The position numbers and the translations under genes were made by a program. The notes beneath the pieces are model-generated. The model ran no database searches and was not told the origin of the DNA. It was given only the letters and a program-made list of their open reading frames with translations. This document shows positions 36,401-43,832 of a stretch of DNA of 64,000 nucleotides, in pieces (the first letter of the stretch is position 1; each line of letters begins with the position of its first letter). The stretch spans positions 38,417-102,416 of the forward strand of contig NZ_JGVW01000064.1 in the NCBI RefSeq assembly GCF_000687455.2. The letters run 5' to 3'. Origin of the DNA: Burkholderia sp. lig30 (GTDB lineage: Bacteria > Pseudomonadota > Gammaproteobacteria > Burkholderiales > Burkholderiaceae).

Positions 36401-37978
36401 CAGCACGCCGACCTTCATTCCGCGCGCGACGAGCGGCGCGGCCAGCGCCGACACCATCGCCGCGGACAATGCATCGTGAATGCCGCCGGCGAACAGCACC
36501 TGCACCGATTCGGGGTCCTTGATGTCGCTGTTCGCCAGGATCTCGATCGCGGATTCCCACAGAATGAAGCTCGTGCGCGGCCCGGTATGGCCGCCGCATT
36601 CGCTGCCCTCGAACACGAACCGGCGCGCGCCGTCGGCGAGAAAACTGCGCAGCAGCCCCGGCGCGGGAACGTGCAGATACGTGGTGATGCCGGCCTCTTC
36701 CAGCTCGCGCGCCTGACTCGGGCGGCCGCCCGCGATGATCGCGAAGCGCGGTTTGATCTCACGGACGACGTCGAGTTGCGCCTTGCGCAGCTCGAGCGGA
36801 ATGAAACCGAGTATGCCGACGCCCCACGGTGCGTCGCCGATCAGCTGCTGCGTCGTCGTCAGCATCTCGCGGACTTGCGGGCCGCGCAGCACGGCGAGCG
36901 CGAGGAACGGCAGCGCGCCCCCGTCCGCGACGGCCTTCGCGAACGCGCCGACGTCGCTGACCCGCGTCATCGGCCCCTGCGCGATCGGGAATCGCGTGCC
37001 GTGCAGCCGGGCCAGCGCCGAATCCGGCGCGAGCGGGATTTGCTCGGCGGCCTTCGCGATGCCGTCGGCGATGCCGTCGCGCACCGCCGTGACGATGCGT
37101 CCGACCGTGCCGTAGCGCTGGCCGAGCGGCGCGGCGAACGCGATGTCCTGCCCGACGGCGATCAGCCCGTCGTGCGGCTCGGCCAGATGACCCGCGATCG
37201 ACGCCTCCCACGCCGCGTCCTTCGCGACCGCGACTTCGAGCTCGCGCAGCCGGCTGCGGCCCGAGCGGCTGAAGAAGCGGTACAGCACGTCGTCCGCGCC
37301 GACCAGCGCCGTCTCGCTGCCGTCGAGATGCGCCCAGGCCGGCACCTCGGCGGCACTGAACGGCCCTTCGTCCGTCAGCCACAGCTGCTCGCCGAGCACG
37401 ACGCCGGCCGCGCCCGCGAGCACCGCGGCCGCTGCGCTGTGCAAGCCGATGCCGCCCTGAATCCAGTACGGGATCTCCAGCTGACCGTGAAACTCCTGCA
37501 GCAGCATGAACGACGAATGCGTGCTCACGCGGCCGCCCGCTTCGTGCCCCTTGACGATCAGTCCGTCGAAGCCCGCCGCTTGCGCGGCGCGCGCCGACTC
37601 GATGTCGCGGACTTCGACGAGCACGTCGCTGCCGATCCGCTTCGCGGCGTCAAGCGCGCGGGCGGCGGCGTCGGCCTGCAGGCCGGCCAGCACCAGGACC
37701 GGCACCGGCGCAAGCGCGCCGACGATGTCCGCGAGCGGGGCGAGGTCGTCCGGCGGCTCGCCCGCGGCATCCCAGCGCACGCCCCAGCGCTGCGCGTCGT
37801 GCGCGTCGCGGGCGAGGGCCGACAGCGCGGCCGCGGCATCGGCCGGCGCCTTGCGAACGCCGAGATCCAGCACGCCGATCGCGCCGGCCCGGCACGCGGC
37901 GACCGCGATGGCCGGGGTCAACCGGTGCGATGGCGTCATCGCGATCACTGCCCCTGATTTCGGACGAGCTGTTTTCAT
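30413..37978 (-). CDS. Type I fatty-acid/polyketide synthase: NMO-NMO-KS-AT-ACP-KR (ArsA/PUFA-synthase-like)
   Basis: 2521 residues from the ATG at 37978 (ribosome site GAGGGGGAATCAC). Residues 1-320 and about 330-640 are two nitronate-monooxygenase/PfaD-like flavin TIM barrels. The second keeps the active His in GSECGGHTG (near 461); the first has EAGGRVS there (near 144), so may be structural. KS about 690-1130 with Cys890 in VDAACASSLAA and EAHGTGTALGD. AT about 1250-1560 with Ser1366 in GHSYGEY. A Pro/Ala linker. One ACP, Ser1902 in LGIDSIKRIEI, the form seen in PUFA and ars synthases. KR about 2220-2430 with VTGGAYGI and a YSAAN active site. No DH; the DH-PPTase two genes down supplies it. 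Predicted to make a long fatty chain for the type III PKS. Confidence 0.9.
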   Translation of the reverse strand: MKTARPKSGAVIAMTPSHRLTPAIAVAACRAGAIGVLDLGVRKAPADAAAALSALARDAHDAQRWGVRWDAAGEPPDDLAPLADIVGALAPVPVLVLAGLQADAAARALDAAKRIGSDVLVEVRDIESARAAQAAGFDGLIVKGHEAGGRVSTHSSFMLLQEFHGQLEIPYWIQGGIGLHSAAAAVLAGAAGVVLGEQLWLTDEGPFSAAEVPAWAHLDGSETALVGADDVLYRFFSRSGRSRLRELEVAVAKDAAWEASIAGHLAEPHDGLIAVGQDIAFAAPLGQRYGTVGRIVTAVRDGIADGIAKAAEQIPLAPDSALARLHGTRFPIAQGPMTRVSDVGAFAKAVADGGALPFLALAVLRGPQVREMLTTTQQLIGDAPWGVGILGFIPLELRKAQLDVVREIKPRFAIIAGGRPSQARELEEAGITTYLHVPAPGLLRSFLADGARRFVFEGSECGGHTGPRTSFILWESAIEILANSDIKDPESVQVLFAGGIHDALSAAMVSALAAPLVARGMKVGVLMGTAYLFTHEIVQSGAIVDTFQQQAVECRETTLLQSGVGIYTRCARTPFCDEFEKVRRELVLASKSDEETLMALELMNIGRLRIASKGIAHNSDPAADQGDSRYVEVDAPTQRREGMYMLGEVARLRSDRCSVAELHAAVCAGSETLLRQRRAKPARPAGRPRHEDIAIVGMACLLPRAQGLRDYWQNILNGVDAIREIGKDRWNVDDVFDPKRGTPDKVYSKWGGFLDDIPFDTQRYGIAPASMGSIEPVQLLALEVVRQALADAGFDRRPFPRERTSTIFAVGGMNELGTIFNFRALLPGYLARLTDIPEETRKRIQNALFDDVLPKWTEDTFPGILGNVIAGRVANRFDLGGANFTVDAACASSLAALDVGVRQLRDHEADVALVGGVDGTNGPLGFMCFAQTYALSPRGHSRPFDDSADGIAISEGVGAVVLKRVSDAERDGDRIYAVIRGIGSSSDGRNRSLTAPHPPGQVTALKRAYADGGVDPACVTLIEAHGTGTALGDRSEIESLNIAFGGASTGTQTCAVGSVKSMIGHTKVAAGLAGLIKAALALRHRVLPPTLGVDKPTSGIDFTRSPFYVNTETRPWLHDGRAYARHCGVSAFGFGGTNFHTVLAEYTGAYRDSDVVDLNPRDAEIVAFAGATRAEIEAHVQCVLQGLAHPEQIDLAQLAYAIYREQHVLRRANGGHPCRLTLLVTSVADLKQKLARVLDLLRVHAEITQPPGIYYRETAGKAGRVCFLFPGQGSQRVNMLRDLVVAMPALHACFADAPGEHDAESDPPIAPFVYPLPVFSDAERDAQQQALNATRIAQPALGMAGLAAFDVLTSYGLRPDFVAGHSYGEYVALCAAGAITRAELLRLSRVRGRLSASAPAGAMAALDVDGEHTVAAIARHDLQVSIANLNAPDQTIVAGTVDAIDAAVAALSDGSMRVKKLPVSAAFHCDVMAGVRDELGTHLATVAFRSPAIPVYSNTTGEAYPAESDDVRALLARHIAEPVRFTDEIHALYEAGARVFVECGPGLVLGGLVDRILADKPHSTLAIDAPGRPGWLQLAQLLTQALSIGLPVKLDTWFAGRGLGEHGLDAVFADAQRRAAPGPLVWRVNAARARPWNAPAAPAPQPRATPPAARPADAPPAVPAMVASDAARAAEPSPVPSRPPEPPFTRVRRSVMKADSVSSGGPAMPSAGAQPGGVGYVESELAQIQYSVGRFLDLQCEQQLTLRHFLDFQAQLIGLPVQHAPEQAARLVSMPMPVPMAAPRVAPPQAGAVAGGAAVVLSTVPVTPVLPAQLLAQAASVPAQPVETVVDTVVSAPAPAPAAAPAGRAPASSGNGGGVHASLASPEAFKADLLRTVSERTGYPPDMLDADAHMEADLGIDSIKRIEIFSGLTTQYNLLGERDEEAVIEELSGLKTLNEIIAWYEKLVDEQNGTAQGGMSAKKAQTPPSARNETVESDNGTAQIDPVQRYAVEPIAERLNDVLDATEYPARHPVLLVGDDTPLAAAFRRALVRGGCRVRQVVPGGVTRVIGDGRYEADLSSLESVEQLQALLADSTEPVGAIFNLMGASGGDDAPDRRLHDGRAFFLLLKVFEKALKASAQDGGGWIVNVTAFDGQFGLSRSRAFPAESAGVLGVAKSVAREWPATRVKCIDVAPELEPDWLAAQVLAEIRSGQPGVEVGYNAQGRWRLDLKDDGAVPQDLSKLTLDPDAVVLVTGGAYGITADVTRALAEKYRPRLIVVGRSALPGDEPDEIVDIDDPADLKRHLIQDMKRRQGKVTPAEVDRALNRILRDREIRANLAAMRATGAQVEYHSLDVRDRAAFGGLLDDIYARWGRIDGVLHGAGVISDKLIADKSVESFDAVFDTKVIPALVLESKLRPDSLKFIVFFSSVTGRFGNVGQCDYSAANEVLNKLANRICHRWPHVHAVAINWGPWDAGMVSDELRKLYAARSIRPIPAEQGRRHFLEALERGASGAPELVISSSIRQIATLRLGQEKGVSVK

Positions 37979-37989
37979 GTGATTCCCCC

Positions 37990-38919
37990 TCATCGCAAAT
38001 TGACGTGCATCACGGTGATGTGCTCCTGCGCGACCACCTGCCGGATGCGCTCGAGGTCGATCCGCTCCCGCGCCGGCAGGATGACCAGCCGCGCGCCATG
38101 CGTCAGCGGCCAGAGAAACTCCCAGACGCTCGCATCGAACGCGAAGTCGGCGCTCTGCAACAAGGAATCGCCCTGGCCGATCGGACTGATTTCCTGCATC
38201 GACTCCAGCCGGTCGATCACATTCCGGTGGTCCTTGACCACGATGTCCGGCGTGTCCGCCTCCGAGAACCGGCAGATCGCGCAGGCCGGCGACACGCCGT
38301 CGGTCCGGCTGTCCTGCGGCCACGAGCCCGGCAGGTCGTCGCTCTCTTCGCCGCACACGACGATCTGCGCGCCGGCATGGTCGAACTTCGAAGCGAACCC
38401 CTGCTGGGTAATGACCGTCGACGCATGCGACGCGCCGAGGGTGGCCGCGATGCGCGTCTCGTGCAGCGCCGGATCGAGCGGCAGGCATGCGCCGCCGGCC
38501 TTCAGCACGGCGAGAATCGCGCGCACCAGCGCCAGCGAGCCCTGCATGCAGACTGCGCACAGTTTTCCGGGGCCGAGCCCGTTGGCCTGCAGCAGCGCCG
38601 CGAGACCGTCCGCCTGGCTGTCCAGTTCGCCGTAGGTCAGTTCACGCTGGTTGTACTTCACCGCGCGCGCGCCGGGATTCAGTTGCGCATACACCTCGAA
38701 CGGGCGATGCACCGGCGGCGGCAGCGGCTGCTCCGCCGCGCCGCGCGTCGGTGGCGGCGCGTGCCCGGCGCCTGTCGCCGGCGCGTGACGCAGGATCATT
38801 CCCTCGAGCATCGCCCAGTCCATGCCGGTGCATGGCACCCGGCACAACAGCTCGTCGCCATCCAGCCGGACCATGCGACGCTCCCCGTTTCCATCGCCGA
38901 CCTCCGCCCTGACGCCCAT
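37990..38919 (-). CDS. Truncated AMP-binding (adenylation) domain protein
   Basis: 309 residues from the ATG at 38919 (GGAGGGGGC ribosome site decides the start). The middle resembles the N-terminal half of an NRPS adenylation domain: ELTYGELDSQADGLAALL (A1), LKAGGACLPLDPALHETR (A2), and FAFDASVWEFLWPLTHGARL (A4). The phosphate-binding A3 loop (usually YTSGTTGxPKG) is missing, and the protein stops where A5-A10 should begin. It therefore cannot adenylate in the known way. The frame, ribosome site and 11-base spacing to the synthase start all look maintained, so it may be a protein-interaction or regulatory piece rather than plain debris. No start-up substrate can be read. Confidence 0.75.
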   Translation of the reverse strand: MGVRAEVGDGNGERRMVRLDGDELLCRVPCTGMDWAMLEGMILRHAPATGAGHAPPPTRGAAEQPLPPPVHRPFEVYAQLNPGARAVKYNQRELTYGELDSQADGLAALLQANGLGPGKLCAVCMQGSLALVRAILAVLKAGGACLPLDPALHETRIAATLGASHASTVITQQGFASKFDHAGAQIVVCGEESDDLPGSWPQDSRTDGVSPACAICRFSEADTPDIVVKDHRNVIDRLESMQEISPIGQGDSLLQSADFAFDASVWEFLWPLTHGARLVILPARERIDLERIRQVVAQEHITVMHVNLR

Positions 38920-39029
38920 GATTTGCCCCCTCCACACGCATCCGCCGCCACACCGCGCGCGCCGTTTTCGCGGCCGCCTCGCTTACCTGCCCTGCACTGC
39001 CCGCCTCGCGCCGATCGCCCGCGAGCACG

Positions 39030-39809
39030 TCAGGCCGCCTCCGCCTGCCCGGGCTGATCGGCCTGCGCGCCGGCCCGGGCGACGCGGCGCTTGTACGCAT
39101 CGCGGTGCTTGCGCATGTTGCCGGTCAACTCGGAGATCACTTCCGACGCGGCGAAGATGATCTGATTGAAGTTGAAGCCCGCTGTGATCATTTCCCGGTA
39201 GAACGATTTCGCGAGAATCCTCGCCATCTGATCCGGGGTCTGCGCCGATTCGGCGACGATCTGCCCGATCGTCTTGTCCGCGGATCGCGTCAGCGCCATC
39301 TGCGTGAAGCGCGAGCTCAGGATGTTCTGCAACTGGACGACCTGGATCGATTTCGTGATCACGAGCGCGAGAATCGCGAACAACTGCAGGTCGTCGGCGC
39401 TGAAGCACGTCCGGCGCTGCGGCTGGTAGGCGCGAATGACGCCGATCACCTTGCCCTGCATGACGATCGCCGAGAACATCCGGTGGCCGCCCCCGGCATC
39501 GGCGTCCATGCGCGCCGGAATGATTTCGTGCTGCACGTCGTCGCGCGGCCGGCTGCCGTTGCCGGGCGGCCGGGCGGCTCCGCACTGCACGATGGGCACG
39601 TCGCCGAACTCGGTACCCGGACGCAGGCCGATCTCCTCGACCTGCCGCTCGCTCAGCATCGCTATCGCGCATGCCGCATCCAGTATCTCGCCGGCCCGCG
39701 ACGCAAGCTCGCCCAGACAGTCCTCGAGACTTCCGGCGAATTCCACGTGGGAAAACGTGTCGCGGAGCTTCGTCATCACGATCGCAGTCTCATCCATTTT
39801 TATCGCCAT
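39030..39809 (-). CDS. GAF-domain protein, first gene of the lipid cluster
   Basis: 259 residues from the ATG at 39809; a second in-frame ATG at 39797 (MDETAI) is an alternative. Residues about 25-155 read as a GAF domain (LGELASRAGEILDAACAIAM, HRMFSAIVMQGKVIGVIRAY, FSADDLQLFAILALVITKSI). The last 90 residues are helical and basic (SEVISELTGNMRKHRDAYKR) with no obvious HTH or output domain. As first cistron of the operon it may sense a small molecule and act on later steps; I see no DNA-binding motif. A protein annotated as regulator sits beside the wcbR/wcbT pair in B. pseudomallei, but I could not compare sequences. Confidence 0.75.
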   Translation of the reverse strand: MAIKMDETAIVMTKLRDTFSHVEFAGSLEDCLGELASRAGEILDAACAIAMLSERQVEEIGLRPGTEFGDVPIVQCGAARPPGNGSRPRDDVQHEIIPARMDADAGGGHRMFSAIVMQGKVIGVIRAYQPQRRTCFSADDLQLFAILALVITKSIQVVQLQNILSSRFTQMALTRSADKTIGQIVAESAQTPDQMARILAKSFYREMITAGFNFNQIIFAASEVISELTGNMRKHRDAYKRRVARAGAQADQPGQAEAA

Positions 39810-40455
39810 CCTAAATATTCGACGAGGCACCCGCCCCGTCGACCGTCCCTGATCCGCTCGCGCGAAATACGCCGCTGCGCCCCGATGCTTCGCCGCCGCT
39901 CCCGGCTGTCGGCGGTTTCCGGCATTTCCGGATATTGCCCGCCGCATCGTTTTTCCTTGCTCGTCTTTCGGCAATCCCGCCGTCTATATCCAGAATTCTA
40001 TAAATTCATTATCCGGATTTACCCCGATTCAATACCCAGATTCACACCTCCATCAATAACATGTCCGAAAAAGACAAATATCGATCGTCCAGTTACGCCA
40101 CACCAAAAATAAATCCCGGATTCCGTTGCACCGACTTTCGTCAATCCGTTACTGACCATGTTATTCAAAATGGTCCTTTAATTCAGACAACCTTCCCTAG
40201 ATTTCCGACATCAGTTCGATGCGAATCCGGGCGCATCGCCACGCTCTACATGCGCGCGGCACCGGCTCGCCGCCGTTGCTGCTCGCGGCACCGCCGCCCT
40301 CCACATGCACGCGCCGGCGTCCGGCATGCCTGGCCCGCATGCATCAACCCGCGTGCGGAGCGCGAGCAAACCGCGGTGCCAGATCAGGCCGGCGCCGCCT
40401 CGCGGACTAACGTGCGTTCCCCACCGGCACGCATCGCCATCCCGGTGGCGCGATC
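39810..40455. other. AT-rich region upstream of the lipid cluster
   Basis: No convincing gene. 39950-40230 is clearly poorer in GC than its surroundings and should hold the promoter of the minus-strand operon, but I could not pick a well-spaced -35/-10 pair or a clear operator. Confidence 0.5.
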
Positions 40456-40490
40456 AAAAAAAGAAGCCCGCTCGCACAACGCGGCAGGCT
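40456..40490 (-). terminator. Rho-independent terminator on the minus strand
   Basis: Read on the minus strand: AGCC-(TGC)-CGC, a 9-base loop, GCG-GGCT, then TTCTTTTTTT. The stem has seven pairs with a three-base bulge. It comes directly after the stop of the 23-codon ORF at 40491-40562 and about 650 bases before the first lipid-cluster gene. Confidence 0.6.
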
Positions 40491-40562
40491 CTAAACTCCG
40501 GGGGGATGCGGGGGCTGTACTGACCTCCCCCCGGAGGACTGGATCGGATCATAGGTCGTCAT
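40491..40562 (-). CDS. Possible 23-residue leader peptide or small protein
   Basis: ATG at 40562 with GGGAGGAC eight bases before it, an excellent ribosome site. The frame encodes 23 residues beginning MTTYDPIQSSGG and ending PPHPPGV, then TAG. The last codons have a polyproline stretch of the kind that stalls ribosomes. A strong hairpin (40496-40536) lies within the frame and a terminator follows the stop at once. The arrangement fits an attenuator leader for the lipid operon or a short independent transcript making a micropeptide. Too short for standard gene calling; supported only by signals. Confidence 0.45.
   Translation of the reverse strand: MTTYDPIQSSGGRSVQPPHPPGV
40496..40536 (-). 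other. Stable hairpin within the 23-codon ORF
   Basis: CTCCGGGGGGA at 40496-40506 pairs perfectly with TCCCCCCGGAG at 40526-40536 (11 pairs, 19-base loop). Formed in RNA of the minus strand, it would involve codons 9-22 of the small ORF. Confidence 0.6.
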
Positions 40563-41108
40563 CCGCCGGTCCTCCCGCAGATTGACGGGTTACGCCACCG
40601 GGTTGACCGAACGCGACAACGCACCCCGACGCTTCCGCCACCGCGCCGCACGGTTTGGCCATCGCGGGCCGGCCGGCGAGGCTTCCGCTCGACGCACACG
40701 CGGCCTCGGCTGGAACGGCGCGAACGCTTCGGGCGTTTCGCGCGTGCGGTCATTCGGGCGAGATCCGCGCCCGGCACGCGCCAAAGTTCAGACCATTCGC
40801 CGGCGCACGCTTTTCATTCCGAATGCGGGCACATTGCAATCAATTCATTCCCGCTTTAAAGCGATCGATCAAATATTTCTGTTTAATATGAAAAATCGCA
40901 TCGCGCCAATCGCCACCCAGCCACTCGATACGCCCATGCATGTCATTTGAAATGCCGCTCCATCAGCTTAAAAAGCCGAATGCTTTTCCCGTGCCGAAAA
41001 CCGCCAAAAAAACCTACTTTTCGGACGAAAACCGTATCCCCGAATAATTGCTCAGTATGATGCAACGCAACGGGCGACTCAGTCCGTGCACGAGAAACGG
41101 GGGCCGCG
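40563..41108. other. Intergenic region before the first AraC gene
   Basis: 546 bases without a convincing gene. AT-rich at 40800-41080, including a dyad TTTTCG-GA-CGAAAA at 41018-41031, 78 bases before the AraC-type start. It must hold the promoter of the plus-strand AraC gene and probably that of the minus-strand small transcript. Confidence 0.5.
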
Positions 41109-42158
41109 ATGAAGTTTGGAGACTGGAAGAACGTCGTGAACAGCGCACATCTTCAACTCGAACACGTGCGCCCGGTCGAACGCCGATATCAGATCGCGCT
41201 TCTGATTCTCGACGGATGCCCGCTCAGCGATGCGGCAACCATCGCGGAGACATGCCAGCTGGTCAACGAGGCACTTCCTTCCGCACGCGCCGACGCGCAC
41301 GGATACAACGTCTGCATGCTGTCGACCCATAAGGGTTTCGTGTCGTGCGCGTCGGCGATCCGCCTGTTCGCGGAGAACATCGACGATTTCGATTCGCGCA
41401 GGTACAAGGCGATTTTCGTCGGGGGCGGAAACGGCATTCATGACCGCCGGGTGATCGACTGGCTGAAGCGCGCCGGCGACGACGTCGAACTGATCGCGAT
41501 CTCGCCCGACGCGCACGCGATGCTCGCCGCCACCGGCCTCCTGCCGCATGACGCGCAAGCCGAATCGCCCCGGCTGCCGGACGAGCGGATGAACGGCGCG
41601 GCCAAAGCGGTCCGATCGGCGCAACCGGACGCCAAGCTCGCGCACGGCGAACACGCGTTGCGCCGCCTCCTTGCGATGGTCGAGCGGGACTTCGGCGCGT
41701 TGGCACGAATCCGCAGCGAAATGCTGCGCGCCAATCGTTCGCTGGCGCACGGCAATCTCGTGCCGGCCGCGCCGCAAAAGGCCACCGCGCTCAGCGAGCG
41801 CATCGAGGCCGCCGTGTTGTGGATCAAGAGCAATCACGCCGGGCCCGTGTCGGTGTCCGAGCTGGCCCGGCGCGTGTCGATGAGCGAGCGGAATTTCCTG
41901 CGTCGCTTCAAATCGGAAATCGGCCAGACGCCGCATGAGTACCTGGCCCGCGTTCGCCTGGAAAATGCCCAGTTGCTGCTGGTGCAGACGGATCTGCCGA
42001 TCGACAAGATCGCGCGCCGATGCGGCCTCCTCAATGGCGACCATCTTCGCAAGTATTTCGTGAAATACCTGTCGGTCACGCCCGTCGAGTACCGGATGCT
42101 GGCGCGCGATCGTGTCGTGACAGGGGGGGTGCTCAACGGCATCAAGTCGGAAATGTAG
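41109..42158 (+). CDS. AraC-family regulator with DJ-1/PfpI-like N-terminal domain
   Basis: 349 residues. Residues 25-190 look like the glutaminase-like (GATase1/DJ-1) domain of GlxA/FtrA-type regulators: QIALLILDGCPLSDAATIAE, RYKAIFVGGGNGI. The usual nucleophile-elbow cysteine is not evident, so it probably senses rather than catalyses. Residues about 235-340 hold the two AraC helix-turn-helix motifs (SVSELARRVSMSERNFLRRF and the second ending RKYFVKYLSVTPVEYR). It is a paralogue of 51485-52528. Lying between the lipid cluster and the autotransporter genes, it could control either. It is 153 bases before the heptosyltransferase gene on the same strand. Confidence 0.88.
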   Translation: MKFGDWKNVVNSAHLQLEHVRPVERRYQIALLILDGCPLSDAATIAETCQLVNEALPSARADAHGYNVCMLSTHKGFVSCASAIRLFAENIDDFDSRRYKAIFVGGGNGIHDRRVIDWLKRAGDDVELIAISPDAHAMLAATGLLPHDAQAESPRLPDERMNGAAKAVRSAQPDAKLAHGEHALRRLLAMVERDFGALARIRSEMLRANRSLAHGNLVPAAPQKATALSERIEAAVLWIKSNHAGPVSVSELARRVSMSERNFLRRFKSEIGQTPHEYLARVRLENAQLLLVQTDLPIDKIARRCGLLNGDHLRKYFVKYLSVTPVEYRMLARDRVVTGGVLNGIKSEM

Positions 42159-42311
42159 CCGGGCCGGAACGCCTGCCGCTCCGCGCAGCGTCCGGTCGAG
42201 CGCGATGAGCGGCCCGTCGGCCTGCGCATGACCGGCGTTCGTGCATGGCAGTGGATTCGCAATCAGTCACGCATTTATTTAAATGTCCTTACTTCGACTT
42301 GAGAGGTTCAC

Positions 42312-43613
42312 ATGATTGCTACTGCAGATCCGATCGACGCCGTGCAGCCGGATGCGCCCGCCGCTCCGCCGCTTTCGCCCGGCCTGCCCGCGACGTCGGC
42401 GGCGCCGGCGAAGGGCCCGTTTCCGATGCCGGCCGGCGTCCCGACCGAAAAGGCGCCCCGCGGCATCCGGTTCGACTTCAATCTCGGCAGCCGGATCGCA
42501 TTGCCGCCGGGCGACTGGCGTGTGCGCCTGAGCGACCTCGACACCGGCAACGTGCTGTTCGACACACGCATCGGCGCGGGCGCCGTGACGAGCGCGAAAA
42601 AATACTACGTGCGGTTTCGCGTCGAAGTCTGGGATCGCGCGCAAGGCGACGAGCGGCGCATCCTGAACCACGAATACGACGCGCGCGACCGTCAGGTGCT
42701 GATCCAGTTTCCGGTCGGCACGCTCGGGGACATCATCGGATGGTTCCCGTATGCGGTCAAATTCCAGCAGCATCACGGCTGCCGGCTGACCTGCGCGATG
42801 TCCGAGCTGCTGATTCCGCTTTTCGCGGAAGCGTATCCGCACATCGAGTTCGTCACGCCGGACGCGGTCCGGCCGGAGCGCTACTACGCGACCTACGACA
42901 TCGGGCTTTTCTTCGACGACGCCGCCTTCGAATGGCAGCCGTGCGACTTCCGGCATGTCGGCCTGCATCGCACCGCGGCCCACATCCTCGGCGTCGACCC
43001 GGCCGAGCAGGCGCCGCTCATCGCGATCGACGATGAAAGCCGGCCCATCGCGGACCGCTATGTCTGCATCGCGACGCAGAGCACCACGCAATGCAAGTAC
43101 TGGAATCACCCGACCGGCTGGCGCGAGATCGTCCAGTTCCTCCGCACGCGCGGCTACCGCGTCATTTGCATCGACCAGAAGGCGACCCACGGGCACGGCA
43201 TCGTCTGGAATCAGATCCCGCACGGTGCGGAGGACCAGACCGGCGACCGGCCGCTCGCGGAGCGGGTTCGCTGGCTGAAGCATGCCGATTTCTTCATCGG
43301 CCTGTCGAGCGGCCTGTCCTGGCTCGCGTGGGCGGCCGGCACGCCGGTCGTGCTGATCAGCGGCTTCTCCAGTGCGAACAACGAATTCACGACGCCGTAC
43401 CGGGTGATCAACTACCACCCCTGCAACAGTTGCTGGAACGACGCGCGCGTGCGCTTCGATCACGCCGACTTTCTCTGGTGTCCGCGGCATGCGGGCACGC
43501 CCCGCCAGTTCGAATGCACGCGGCTCATCACGCCGGATCAGGTGAAGGCGGTGCTGCGCCGGATTCCCGGGTTCGTCGATCCCGAACCGGAGGCCGGGCA
43601 TCTGAATTCGTGA
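42312..43613 (+). CDS. Autotransporter strand-loop-strand O-heptosyltransferase (TibC/BAHT family)
   Basis: 433 residues; cytoplasmic enzyme that adds heptose from ADP-heptose to serines of AIDA-type autotransporters before export. Ribosome site GAGAGG precedes the ATG at 42312. The C-terminal iron finger is complete: CNSC, then 15 residues, C, then 11 residues, C (CNSCWND...LWCPRHA...FEC). The GT-B-like part has VRWLKHADFFIGLSSGLSW, the donor-site motif of the family. The first 45 residues are a disordered Ala/Pro tail. The substrate is almost surely the autotransporter encoded 219 bases downstream, the same order as in tib and aah/aidA loci. Confidence 0.93.
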   Translation: MIATADPIDAVQPDAPAAPPLSPGLPATSAAPAKGPFPMPAGVPTEKAPRGIRFDFNLGSRIALPPGDWRVRLSDLDTGNVLFDTRIGAGAVTSAKKYYVRFRVEVWDRAQGDERRILNHEYDARDRQVLIQFPVGTLGDIIGWFPYAVKFQQHHGCRLTCAMSELLIPLFAEAYPHIEFVTPDAVRPERYYATYDIGLFFDDAAFEWQPCDFRHVGLHRTAAHILGVDPAEQAPLIAIDDESRPIADRYVCIATQSTTQCKYWNHPTGWREIVQFLRTRGYRVICIDQKATHGHGIVWNQIPHGAEDQTGDRPLAERVRWLKHADFFIGLSSGLSWLAWAAGTPVVLISGFSSANNEFTTPYRVINYHPCNSCWNDARVRFDHADFLWCPRHAGTPRQFECTRLITPDQVKAVLRRIPGFVDPEPEAGHLNS

Positions 43614-43832
43614 CGGGCGTCACGAGCGACACGAAGTAACGCATGGCCCGACCCGGGCCATGCCGAATTTATGCAGTTTAGGAATCCTCTTCGATCAACC
43701 GACGCCGGAGAGTTTACGACCCTTCTCGTTTCGCGACGGGCAGAAGTGACGGTATGCAGCCAGGCACCGCGGGGGCAGCGCCATCGCACTCGTTCCAGCG
43801 CTTTCGAGTACGCACGCAGTGGAGAGTCCAAC

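Noticed and set aside
33131..37957. Long plus-strand open frame opposite the first synthase
   Set aside because: Low-complexity Arg-rich translation mirroring the KS-AT coding strand; no motif.
27340..37978. Link to arsenic resistance suggested by the name ars
   Set aside because: The resemblance is to the alkylresorcinol ars operon of Azotobacter; no arsenic genes are present.
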